Shown here: positions 24,962-32,537 of the stretch, piece by piece
Layout: the number at the start of each line of letters is the position of its first letter
How positions within the stretch are numbered: position 1 is the stretch's first letter
From: Methylotenera sp.
GTDB taxonomy: Bacteria; Pseudomonadota; Gammaproteobacteria; Burkholderiales; Methylophilaceae
Assembly (NCBI GenBank): GCA_027487055.1
Contig: JAIYEJ010000239.1
Span: 1-37,545 of the forward strand
DNA: 37,545 bases
Reading direction: 5' to 3'
Position numbers and translations under genes: made by a program
The notes under the pieces: generated by a model
What the model saw: only the letters and a program-made list of their open reading frames with translations
Told to the model about the DNA's origin: nothing
Databases searched by the model: none

Positions 24962-25144
24962 TTATAGAATCCCAATGACCTTAAGATATTCCTCTAGCGT
25001 CAGTGTAAGCTGCTCAAGTGAGTTGTTCACTTCATCTAAATGAGCGTTTGAATCTAGGTGCAGCTTTTCTAGCAGCGCTTTGTGTTTTTCAATCGCGTCT
25101 ACGTGCGCATCAAATTTAGTGTTTTTTAATGCATGTTCTGTCAT
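24962..25144 (-). CDS. Small coiled-coil protein, unknown
   Basis: 60 residues, highly charged and helical: heptad-like Leu/Ile spacing in HVDAIEKHKALLEKLHLDSNAHLDEVNNSLEQL suggests a short antiparallel coiled coil. No signal peptide or membrane helix, so cytosolic. A strong ribosome-binding site (AGGGAG, 6 nt before the ATG) supports it as a real gene despite its size. It lies 26 bp downstream of the DUF3617 gene on the same strand and is probably co-transcribed. No family recognised. Confidence 0.75.
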   Translation of the reverse strand: MTEHALKNTKFDAHVDAIEKHKALLEKLHLDSNAHLDEVNNSLEQLTLTLEEYLKVIGIL

Positions 25145-25170
25145 ACAAATCTCCCTTTAGTTTAGGACTG

Positions 25171-25695
25171 CTATAACGGTTTTACTAAGCCACAACTTGC
25201 ATTTAACCATTTACCGCTAATATCTGCTTTTTCGTTTACTGCAATGCCTTGAGCTTGCCCAATAAAGTTGGTTTGCCCTGTAAAAGCCTCTGGGTTTGTA
25301 ATGTTTCCCGTTGCGGTACCGTTGCCTTTAAGAGTGTCGCTGGCGCATACAAAATCTACCTTGTAGTTGTTGCCATCTCGGCTTGATTGTTTAGAAGTAC
25401 AAGCTAATTGCGATTTGTAAAAATTAGGTAACGTTTTTTGGGCAGCCATTTCTTGCGTAATGCACGCTTGCGAGATTGCCGCGCCATTTTCAATTTGCGG
25501 CAATTCAAAGCCGTATTCGTTGGCTAACTCTTTAATATTTTTCATCTGCTCTGGTGGCACGTGCGGCGCCAGCCGCAATAAATCAGATGAGGTGGTGATT
25601 TGCCATAAGCCTGCGCGCAGGTTATTTTCTGCGGCATTTTCTGCAAATGCGAATAACGGAGCGATTAAAGTTAAACCCATTAGAAATCTACGCAT
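25171..25695 (-). CDS. DUF3617 secreted protein
   Basis: 174 residues with a signal peptide (cleaved about FAFAE-NA, residue 19). The DUF3617 pattern is visible: LRAGLWQITTSSDLL at the mature start, the CITQEMA block, LACTSKQSSRDGNNYKVDFVC, then GNGTATGNI..PEAFTGQ and KWLNASCG. Four Cys residues (C78-type, LAC, FVC, ASCG) could form two disulfides in the periplasm. The family is common in proteobacteria and has no proven function. GAG lies 5 nt before the start. It is the promoter-proximal gene of a small unit with the coiled-coil gene. Confidence 0.85.
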   Translation of the reverse strand: MRRFLMGLTLIAPLFAFAENAAENNLRAGLWQITTSSDLLRLAPHVPPEQMKNIKELANEYGFELPQIENGAAISQACITQEMAAQKTLPNFYKSQLACTSKQSSRDGNNYKVDFVCASDTLKGNGTATGNITNPEAFTGQTNFIGQAQGIAVNEKADISGKWLNASCGLVKPL

Positions 25696-26066
25696 TGAAT
25701 CTCATCACCAGTTTATACCTATATATTTTATTTTAGAGGTAATTTTTTTTGCTAAGTTCATAAAAACAGATCAGTAAATAAACAATTCAGTTATTTAAAT
25801 AATTCAAATCGTTGAGTATGCCATTTAGCGGATTCTTTTAAAACCAAAACATCCCAATTTTCCCCCCTGCTTTTGCCGTTAAGCATTTCAATTATCAAAT
25901 TGGCATATCATGAGCGGGTGCGCCATACAAGTTGTAAACCGTGCGTATTTTAACCAGAGAAAAAATCAATGACCTGGCAGCCGCAATGGTATTGCCTCGA
26001 AGAGCATCGGTTTTGATGTTGTGTGATAAACACACTAAATTAATGGTTAACAACAGTTAAAAATTA
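25696..26066. other. Intergenic region with interspersed repeat copy B
   Basis: A 371-bp gap between two minus-strand genes with no plausible coding frame. The left 200 bp are AT-rich and should hold the DUF3617 promoter, though no clear boxes are visible. The right part is repeat copy B (25941-26030). A C-run (TTTTCCCCCC, about 25858-25867) stands out but matches no site I know. Confidence 0.5.
25941..26030 (+). repeat. Interspersed repeat, copy B
   Basis: Opens with CGTATTTTAACCAGAGAAAA, then CAATGACCTGGCAGCCGC, ATGGTATTGCCTCGA and the core AGAGCATCGGTTTTGATGTTG (26001-26021). It is the copy closest to the family consensus in its left half and has the same spacing between blocks as A, C and D. 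Confidence 0.7.
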
Positions 26067-26924
26067 CTATTTTTTTAATGCTGAAAAATACTCAATATAA
26101 TCTTGTGCCCATTGTTGTGCGTGTTGTTTTTGGCTGGCGCTGGTGGTTTCATGAAGTTTTGAAATGATTTCGCAACTCAGTGTAGCGATATTGTCAGCAT
26201 AGTTTTGATAGATGGAATTTGGGCTGCGTTGTAATCGCTCGAAACCTGCCTTAACCAGCGATGATTTTTCTGGCACAGATAAAGCATGACTTTGTAGTTG
26301 CGTTAGAATTTCCACAGTATCTTGGTTGCGACGTAGTATTTCTGCATAGGTAATAGCAGGATTAATAGCTGCTAACTTAAGGTTGTTTTTCAATAGTGCC
26401 AACTGCGAGTCATTTAAATCGCCATAAACTTTTTCAGCAAAATCTACAGTTTTATCAAAACGTATTGCTAGTTGCTCTTCTGCACTGTCTTGTAGCCATT
26501 CAGATTTCCACTTATCTGTGCGCTTGGTGAGTTTTTTCTGAAAAAATTGCAGCTGCTGCTCGCTTAACGTTGGCGCTAATTCAACGACGATAGGAACAGA
26601 CTCCAGTTGTAGTGTGAGTAAACTCGTTTTAATAACCTCAATTTTTTGGCATGCTTCATCGGGCTTGATCTGTTGTTTGCTCAAATCAGTTTGTATCTCT
26701 TCTAGAAGGTTTACGTAGCCGCTTAATTGATTATCTCGATGCCAATCGTGCAGGCGATGTAATGCTTGGTTCAAAACTTGTGTTTGCGCTTTAGTAAAAT
26801 CAAAATAGCTATCAAGCCACCAGCTGGTAAGCTCTGGCGCATTGTTGTATAACGTTTTAATCAAGCCACAACTATTGATTAAGCAGGCTAAAAAAATAAT
26901 TAAAATAAGCTTAACAAAACGCAT
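26067..26924 (-). CDS. DUF6279-type lipoprotein
   Basis: 285 residues. Signal sequence with a lipobox (CLINSC, acylated Cys19), then CGLIKTLYNNAPELTSWWLDSYFDFTKAQT and an otherwise all-helical body rich in Leu/Gln. This opening, with YNNAP and the W-W-LD-YFDF pattern, is typical of the DUF6279 family of proteobacterial lipoproteins of unknown function. With no Asp at +2, it is probably moved to the outer membrane by Lol. It stands alone, about 90 bp downstream of the ybbP stop on the same strand. Similar genes occur beside many envelope operons, so its context gives little. Confidence 0.85.
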   Translation of the reverse strand: MRFVKLILIIFLACLINSCGLIKTLYNNAPELTSWWLDSYFDFTKAQTQVLNQALHRLHDWHRDNQLSGYVNLLEEIQTDLSKQQIKPDEACQKIEVIKTSLLTLQLESVPIVVELAPTLSEQQLQFFQKKLTKRTDKWKSEWLQDSAEEQLAIRFDKTVDFAEKVYGDLNDSQLALLKNNLKLAAINPAITYAEILRRNQDTVEILTQLQSHALSVPEKSSLVKAGFERLQRSPNSIYQNYADNIATLSCEIISKLHETTSASQKQHAQQWAQDYIEYFSALKK

Positions 26925-27014
26925 GCAAATATGACCAGCTTATTGCTTATTAGTTTAGCCATAGCAGTAATAGAAAGAACTGGGTCAAAAATAATCGCGT
27001 TAATTAATGTCTAT

Positions 27015-29528
27015 TTAAATACTATTTAATAATAGCTTTGGCGCCACATTTAAGTAGCCGCGAATCACCAACCATGCTGCAAGCGGAATTAACGCCAATG
27101 CAATTGCAAACACACTTAAGGTTAAAACAGCGTTAAATTGGTATGGAATTACTAACACAAAGTGGCTTAAATAATAACTTAATCCAATAGCTACTAACAC
27201 CGCTACACTCGCGGCCACAAAAGCAATGCTTACAAATTCTGTTAGCATCATTTGCGATACTTGCTTACGTGATGCGCCAAATGCACGAAGCAAAGTGGCC
27301 TCTTGTAAGCGCACGCTACGTGTAGCCACCAGCGCGGCAAACAACACCACAATGCTTGCCAACACACAAAAACCAAACACAAAGCTCACTGCAATTGAAA
27401 GCTTGTTCATAATGTCGCGCACTTGGTTCATAATGGTTGCGACATCAATCACCGTAAAATTAGGAAACTGCTGTACTAAACGATTCAGTGCGCTATCTTG
27501 CCGAGTTGGTAAATAAAATGCAGTCATGTAACTGGCGTTAAATTTAGCTAAAGTTTCTGGTGGCGTTACTGCAAAAAAGTTTGCCCGCATGCTATCCCAC
27601 TCTACTTTGCGGATGCTGGTTACGGTAAGCGTGATTTTACTGCCAGCAATATCATAAGTGAGCGTATCACCCAGCTTAATGTTAAGCGTATTTGCAATGT
27701 CTTGCTCTATCGATAACAGCGGCGCTGCCGCTTCATCAGCGCGCCACCAACGGCCTTGTAATAGCTGGTTATCTGCTTGCATCTCTGAGGCGGATGATAA
27801 GTTAAACTCACGTGCCACCAAGCGTTTTGCACGTTCATCGGTATACATCTCGGAATTTATGGGTTGGCCATTTTTTTCAACCAACCTGCCACGTATCATC
27901 GCGAAAAGTTGCGGGTTAGCCTCGGCAGAGATTTGTTTAATAAAGCTGCTGACGGGTGCCACCTGATTTTTTTGAATATTAATAATAAATCTGTTTGGCG
28001 CATCCACAGGCAATGAAGATTGCCAAGATTGCATTAAATCCGTTTTAATCATCACCAACAGCATTAACATCATCGCAGCCAAACTAAACCCAATAATCTG
28101 TGCAATCGATAAGCCAAGTCTTCGTTTTAAATTGCCCATGCCCAAGCTAATAATAATGGGAATACTTTCAACTTGACTTGAACGATGCATCACCAATGCT
28201 AAGCCATACGCTAAACCACCAGCGACTAAGCAAATCCCAAAAATACCTGCTAAATATGCTAGCGCTAAAGTTGTGGTTTTGGCTAGCAAAAAAACCAGAA
28301 GCGTAATCACCATAATCACGGGCAAGTAGTTGAGCCAAATGCTACTGGGGTTTTGCACAAAGTTACGCCGTAAAATTTGAATGGTTGGAATATTTTTGAG
28401 CGCGCGAATGTGCGGCCACATAATAGAAAACAAAATCGCAAAGCTTAAGAGCATGCCAATGGCGATGGGCGTTAAATTTGGGGCGGGTAAGTTTTCTAAA
28501 AATAACTTACCTGCAAAATGAGCTAGACCAAATTGCACCAAGTAGCCAAGTAAGCATCCAGCTAGGCCACCAATGGCCGCTAATAGTGCTGTTTGCATTA
28601 ACATCATATGTTCTATATTGGCTTTGCTAGCACCAAAGCAACGTAATAAGGCAGCTGTTTCTTGGCTACGTGCAACATACGGCAAGCTCGCAAGTAGCAT
28701 CGCCACAATCGCCAATAGCACGCTGACCATTGCGCTTAATCCCAGAAAAACCTCGGCTTTATCTAATGCACTGCGTATCTCTGGTCGCGCGGTTTTTACG
28801 TCTTCAATACGTTCGCCACGTTGTAAATTGGGCGTTGTTATTTCAATAAATTGTTCTATTTTGTCAGCCATGCCCGCCAGTACTAATTGGTATTTAACGC
28901 GACTGCCAAATTGAATGAGTTCGGTTGCAGGCACATCTTGCATGTGCATCATCACGCGGGGAGCAAAGCTAAACATGTCGCCACCGCGTGATGGCTCGCG
29001 TAGCAAAATACCCGCAACTTTAAGTTTAATTGCGCCCAGCTCAAGTTGATCACCTAGTTTTAAATTAAGTGCATTCGCAATGCGTGGTTCTATCCATACC
29101 TCGCCAATCGCTGGACCAGCGCGTGTGTTTTGTATGGGTTTATCTGCCAAAAACTGCAAACCAAAATCACCTGTTAGCGGAAATCTGTCATCAATAGCTT
29201 TAACATCGGCTAATACATTTTTATCATTGTTAATGGCCATGCTCGCAAACTCTAGAGTTGATGCGACCTTTAGACCATAATGCTTAGCCAGGGTAATATA
29301 TTGCTGAGGAACCAAATGGTCAGCAATAATGACTGCATCCCCACCCAGCAACATGCCACCTTGGTTATTTAAGTGTGCTGAAATTCGGTTAGTAAAAAAA
29401 TTAACAGCGGTGATAGAAGTCACCGCCAATACTAAGGCCACGACCAAAATGCGTAAATCGCCCGCTTCCCATTGTGAGCGTAATTGTTGCGATGCCAATG
29501 AAAAGTTTAATAACATACGATTTAACAT
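27015..29528 (-). CDS. ybbP: ABC transporter permease YbbP
   Basis: 837 residues, an inner-membrane FtsX-like permease with the MacB/LolC-type layout: an N-terminal helix (about 30-48), a large periplasmic domain, three helices around 275-400, a second central group (about 420-510), another periplasmic domain and three C-terminal helices. E. coli YbbP is 804 residues with the same plan. With YbbA it probably forms a mechanotransmission-type complex rather than a classical importer; its substrate is unknown. I start it at the ATG at 29528, whose A is shared with the ybbA stop (TAATG), so the two are coupled. The longer frame to 29576 would overlap ybbA. Confidence 0.9.
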   Translation of the reverse strand: MLNRMLLNFSLASQQLRSQWEAGDLRILVVALVLAVTSITAVNFFTNRISAHLNNQGGMLLGGDAVIIADHLVPQQYITLAKHYGLKVASTLEFASMAINNDKNVLADVKAIDDRFPLTGDFGLQFLADKPIQNTRAGPAIGEVWIEPRIANALNLKLGDQLELGAIKLKVAGILLREPSRGGDMFSFAPRVMMHMQDVPATELIQFGSRVKYQLVLAGMADKIEQFIEITTPNLQRGERIEDVKTARPEIRSALDKAEVFLGLSAMVSVLLAIVAMLLASLPYVARSQETAALLRCFGASKANIEHMMLMQTALLAAIGGLAGCLLGYLVQFGLAHFAGKLFLENLPAPNLTPIAIGMLLSFAILFSIMWPHIRALKNIPTIQILRRNFVQNPSSIWLNYLPVIMVITLLVFLLAKTTTLALAYLAGIFGICLVAGGLAYGLALVMHRSSQVESIPIIISLGMGNLKRRLGLSIAQIIGFSLAAMMLMLLVMIKTDLMQSWQSSLPVDAPNRFIINIQKNQVAPVSSFIKQISAEANPQLFAMIRGRLVEKNGQPINSEMYTDERAKRLVAREFNLSSASEMQADNQLLQGRWWRADEAAAPLLSIEQDIANTLNIKLGDTLTYDIAGSKITLTVTSIRKVEWDSMRANFFAVTPPETLAKFNASYMTAFYLPTRQDSALNRLVQQFPNFTVIDVATIMNQVRDIMNKLSIAVSFVFGFCVLASIVVLFAALVATRSVRLQEATLLRAFGASRKQVSQMMLTEFVSIAFVAASVAVLVAIGLSYYLSHFVLVIPYQFNAVLTLSVFAIALALIPLAAWLVIRGYLNVAPKLLLNSI

Positions 29529-30211
29529 TAATCGGCAGTCAATTTGCCAAGTTGCAACGTTAATGTTCGATTGCAACGCAGTGCCAATTGTTTATCGTGA
29601 GTGACCAAAATAAGTGTGGTATTGGCTTGCTTGTTTAAAGTAAACAGCAAATCAATAATGCGTTCTCCAGTGGCAATATCTAGGTTTCCTGTGGGCTCAT
29701 CAGCAAACAAAATTGCTGGTTTTGGCGCAAAAGCTCTGGCAATGGCCACCCGTTGCTGCTCACCACCAGATAATTGTTTTGGGTAATGATACATGCGCTC
29801 GGCTAAATTGACTTTTTGTAGCGTATCAATAGCCAGTTGTTTTGCATCTTTTCTGTTGGCTAATTGCATGGGTAGCATCACGTTTTCTAATGCAGTCATG
29901 GTGGGCAATAGCTGAAACGACTGAAACACAAAGCCCATTTGCGCGCCACGTATCGCGGCGCGCGCATCTTCATCTAAGTAGCTAAATGGCTTGCCCGCAA
30001 CATCTACCACGCCGCTAGTTGGTACATCTAACCCTGCCAATAATGCTAATAAGGTAGATTTGCCTGAGCCTGAACTCCCCACGATTGCGACACTCTCACC
30101 TTGCGCAACTTCTAAACTCAATTCATTCAAAATTTCAATTTTATTGGTGCCTTCACCTACGTGCTTGCTTAAGTTTGTGGCTAAAATAGCACTAGCATTT
30201 TTATTTAGCAT
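29528..30211 (-). CDS. ybbA: ABC transporter ATP-binding protein YbbA
   Basis: 227 residues, against 228 in E. coli YbbA. Walker A GSSGSGKST, Q-loop FVFQSFQLLP, signature LSGGEQQRVAIARAF, Walker B ILFADEPTGNLD and the switch His in LVTHD are intact. It belongs to the LolD/MacB ATPase group and energises YbbP. The start at 30211 (MLNKNASAIL) is chosen by length match; ATGs at 30244 and 30280 would extend it, the last leaving only 3 bp to the tesA start. No strong Shine-Dalgarno distinguishes them. It is divergent from tesA, as in E. coli, so this neighbourhood is conserved across classes. Confidence 0.92.
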   Translation of the reverse strand: MLNKNASAILATNLSKHVGEGTNKIEILNELSLEVAQGESVAIVGSSGSGKSTLLALLAGLDVPTSGVVDVAGKPFSYLDEDARAAIRGAQMGFVFQSFQLLPTMTALENVMLPMQLANRKDAKQLAIDTLQKVNLAERMYHYPKQLSGGEQQRVAIARAFAPKPAILFADEPTGNLDIATGERIIDLLFTLNKQANTTLILVTHDKQLALRCNRTLTLQLGKLTAD

Positions 30212-30283
30212 ACTTTTATTTAGTTGATGCGTTAGTATTAACATAGATTCAGCTTCGATTCCAGAGTCAGAAAGTACCATATC

Positions 30284-30937
30284 ATGCGTTCTCGTTTTAA
30301 AAGTTTAGTTCGTTTTTTTACTGCATTTAGTGTGCTTATGTACACTTTGGTTGCAATGCATGTTAGCGCTGCAAATCTAGCTAAGCCGCAAACCATTGTT
30401 ATCTTTGGTGATAGTTTATCTTCTGCATACGGTATAACATTAGATGAGGGCTGGGTGAGCTTATTGCAACAGCGCCTAATAAAACAAAAAAGTAATTACC
30501 AAGTGGTTAATGCCAGCATTTCTGGTGAAACCACTAGCGGCGGCTTAAGCAGATTTTCTGATATGTTAAAAACGCACAAGCCAAATATTGTGATAATTGA
30601 GTTAGGGGGTAACGATGGCTTGCGCGGTTTAAGTGCGGATGAAACTTTTAAAAACTTAAACGCGATGATTCAACAAGCAAAAAAAAATAAGGTCAAGGTG
30701 TTGCTTCTTGGCATGAAAATCCCACCCAATTACGGCTTTAAATACAGCCAACAATTTAGTGAAAACTACCAAACCCTTGCAAAAAAACACGAGGTACCAC
30801 GAGTACCATTTTTTTTAGAAGGGGTTGCTGGTAACCCAAATTTAATTCAAGCAGATGGCATACACCCAACTGCTAAGGCGCAGCCCCAATTGCTAGAAAA
30901 TGTATGGCCAACAATGATACAAATGCTCAAACAGTAA
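30284..30937 (+). CDS. tesA: Periplasmic arylesterase/lysophospholipase/thioesterase TesA
   Basis: 217 residues, a secreted SGNH hydrolase. A signal peptide (about 1-29) ends at HVSA-AN. Block I GDSLS (nucleophile Ser44), the Gly in SGETTSGG, block III GGND, and block V DGIHP with catalytic Asp and His are all present, matching E. coli TesA (acyl-CoA thioesterase I/protease I/lysophospholipase L1). It releases fatty acids from lysophospholipids and thioesters in the periplasm. It is divergent from ybbA-ybbP, a conserved pairing that suggests linked lipid-related work. Nothing terminator-like follows before repeat copy C. Confidence 0.93.
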   Translation: MRSRFKSLVRFFTAFSVLMYTLVAMHVSAANLAKPQTIVIFGDSLSSAYGITLDEGWVSLLQQRLIKQKSNYQVVNASISGETTSGGLSRFSDMLKTHKPNIVIIELGGNDGLRGLSADETFKNLNAMIQQAKKNKVKVLLLGMKIPPNYGFKYSQQFSENYQTLAKKHEVPRVPFFLEGVAGNPNLIQADGIHPTAKAQPQLLENVWPTMIQMLKQ

Positions 30938-30970
30938 TGCTAACTTTTGCAAATTTGTAATGATTTATGG

Positions 30971-31060
30971 CGAATTTTAATGCAAGCGAAAAACAATGCT
31001 ATGGCAGTTAGTACCAGAGAGGATCCCAGAGCATCTGTTTTATGTATATATAAAATCGCA
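30971..31060 (+). repeat. Interspersed repeat, copy C
   Basis: CGAATTTTAATGCAAGCGAA, then ACAATGCTATGGCAGTTAGTACC and the core AGAGCATCTGTTTTATG (31028-31044, shortened at the right). It shares ATGCAAGC.AAAAACAAT with copy A and the spacing to the core is identical. It lies between tesA and the next plus-strand gene. Confidence 0.65.
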
Positions 31061-31136
31061 TTTTAAAAAGCAATTATAAGGAATGTTTTTGACTATTGTT
31101 AGTCAATTAGTTACTATTTTCGAAAAGATTTTAATC

Positions 31137-31478
31137 GTGAAAAACTTACGCACAGCATTGTTTTTATATTTCTCAATTTCACAAACTATGGTGGCAAAAG
31201 CGGCAGATTTTTCATCTTACATTGCAATGCCGTATGCCGAGGCGAGGCAATTGTTGATAAAAGATGGCTGGCACGTGGTGCGCAACCCAAAAATTGAAGA
31301 AAGCAGCATGTTTGCGCAAAATCTACATGCATCGCAATTTGAGGAGGTGCAAGATTGCATCTCGATGGAGCGTGATCAATGCGAGTTTATATTAGCAAAA
31401 GGTAAACAAGCGATTGTGGTGACAACTAAAGATAAAAACTTTACAGTTGAATCGATTAAAAAAGCCAAATTAAACTAA
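31137..31478 (+). CDS. Secreted protein of unknown function
   Basis: 113 residues from the GTG at 31137: KNLRTALFLYFSISQTMVAKA is a good signal peptide (cleavage about residue 22). A longer frame from ATG 31083 is open, but the AAGGA there abuts the ATG, and a TTG at 31089 is another option. The mature part (DFSSYIAMPYAEARQLLIKDGWHVVRNP...) contains two Cys (VQDCISMERDQCEF) that may form a disulfide and ends in a basic tail. The MPYAEARQLLIKDGW element is seen in short secreted proteobacterial proteins of unknown function. Its stop overlaps the convergent bestrophin stop by 4 bp. Confidence 0.7.
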   Translation: MKNLRTALFLYFSISQTMVAKAADFSSYIAMPYAEARQLLIKDGWHVVRNPKIEESSMFAQNLHASQFEEVQDCISMERDQCEFILAKGKQAIVVTTKDKNFTVESIKKAKLN

Positions 31479-32338
31479 ATTAATTCCTCAACATGCATTT
31501 TAATATTTGCCGCAATTTTTTTGGTGGGTAGGTCGTTGTCATCGCTTCCAAATGGATCTTCAATTTCTTCGGCAATCAGCTCTAAACTCGCCAACACATA
31601 AAAAATAAATACCACCACAGGTATTACGTAATAACCCAAGCTAAACACTAAGCCAAACGGCAGCGTCATAATATAAAAGAAAATAAATTTTTTAATAAAC
31701 GAGCTATAAGAATAAGGAATAGGCGTATTTTTAATGCGCTCGCACGCTCCGCAAATGTCGCTAAACGATTGCAGCTCGGCATTTATAATATAAAACTGCT
31801 CACCGGTGATTTTGCCAGAGGTGTATAAATCGTTAGCTTTATGAAATAAAATTTTAGCTACTTGGTTTGGGCTATGTTTGTGTTGATCTAGCGTTAAATC
31901 TAGGCCTTCAAACAGTTCTTGACTCAATTGCTCATTCAATAAATGTTTAGAAAGCACCGATGCAAAAGCGGGAATGGATTTTCTAAAAAAGGCACGATCG
32001 GCCTCAACCGATAAATAAGCAGAAAGCTTAAGCGCAAGGTTGCGGCTATTATTCACTAAAGCGCCCCAGAGCTTGCGGCCTTCCCACCAGCGCTCGTAAG
32101 CGGTATTGGTGCGGTAAGCTAATAATAACGAAAGCACAAAGCCAACCGTGGTGTGCATCAGCGGAATGTTTTTTACATGGCTATTATCAGCAAGTTGCCA
32201 AAACTCAATTTCTAAATATGCAATACCCGCCGAGTAAAGACCGATCAGTATCATCATAGGAATGAGTTGCCGAAAGGTATCGGACTCGTGAAAACGGAAG
32301 ATAAATGTTAGCCAATCTTTTGGGTTGTATTTAACCAT
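31475..32338 (-). CDS. Bestrophin-family (RFP-TM) channel protein
   Basis: 287 residues. FRFHESDTFRQLIPMMILIGLY near the N-terminus, the second helix with LLLAYRTNTAYERWWEGRKLWG, and late helices FGLVFSLGYYVIPVVVFIFYVLASLELIAEEIEDPFG match bacterial bestrophins (UPF0187). These are pentameric inner-membrane anion or cation channels; the EEIEDPFG..DNDLP tail is a family hallmark. Four membrane helices are visible. It is transcribed alone, overlapping the preceding gene's stop and starting about 100 bp from repeat copy D. Confidence 0.88.
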   Translation of the reverse strand: MVKYNPKDWLTFIFRFHESDTFRQLIPMMILIGLYSAGIAYLEIEFWQLADNSHVKNIPLMHTTVGFVLSLLLAYRTNTAYERWWEGRKLWGALVNNSRNLALKLSAYLSVEADRAFFRKSIPAFASVLSKHLLNEQLSQELFEGLDLTLDQHKHSPNQVAKILFHKANDLYTSGKITGEQFYIINAELQSFSDICGACERIKNTPIPYSYSSFIKKFIFFYIMTLPFGLVFSLGYYVIPVVVFIFYVLASLELIAEEIEDPFGSDDNDLPTKKIAANIKMHVEELI

Positions 32339-32438
32339 TTTTGTTGCCTATTAAAGAGTTTGAAGCGAGTATATCACGACATGAATTATGGGTTGATGCG
32401 TGTTTTTTAGCTTAGCGTAATAAATGAATAAAGTTAAA

Positions 32439-32537
32439 CACATTTTAATACGAGCTAAAGAATAATGAGCTGGAAGCCCTCTGGTATTGGCTAGTAGAGC
32501 ATCTGATTTAATGTTGGTAAATTTTACTGATATTTTT
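32439..32537 (+). repeat. Interspersed repeat, copy D
   Basis: ATTTTAATACGAGCTAAAG, AATGAGCTGGAAGCC, TGGTATTGGCTAGT and the core AGAGCATCTGATTTAATGTTGG (32496-32517), then the extension TTTTACTGATATTTTT shared with copy E. It overlaps the last ten codons of the minus-strand FAD oxidoreductase gene and supplies its stop codon. Confidence 0.7.
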
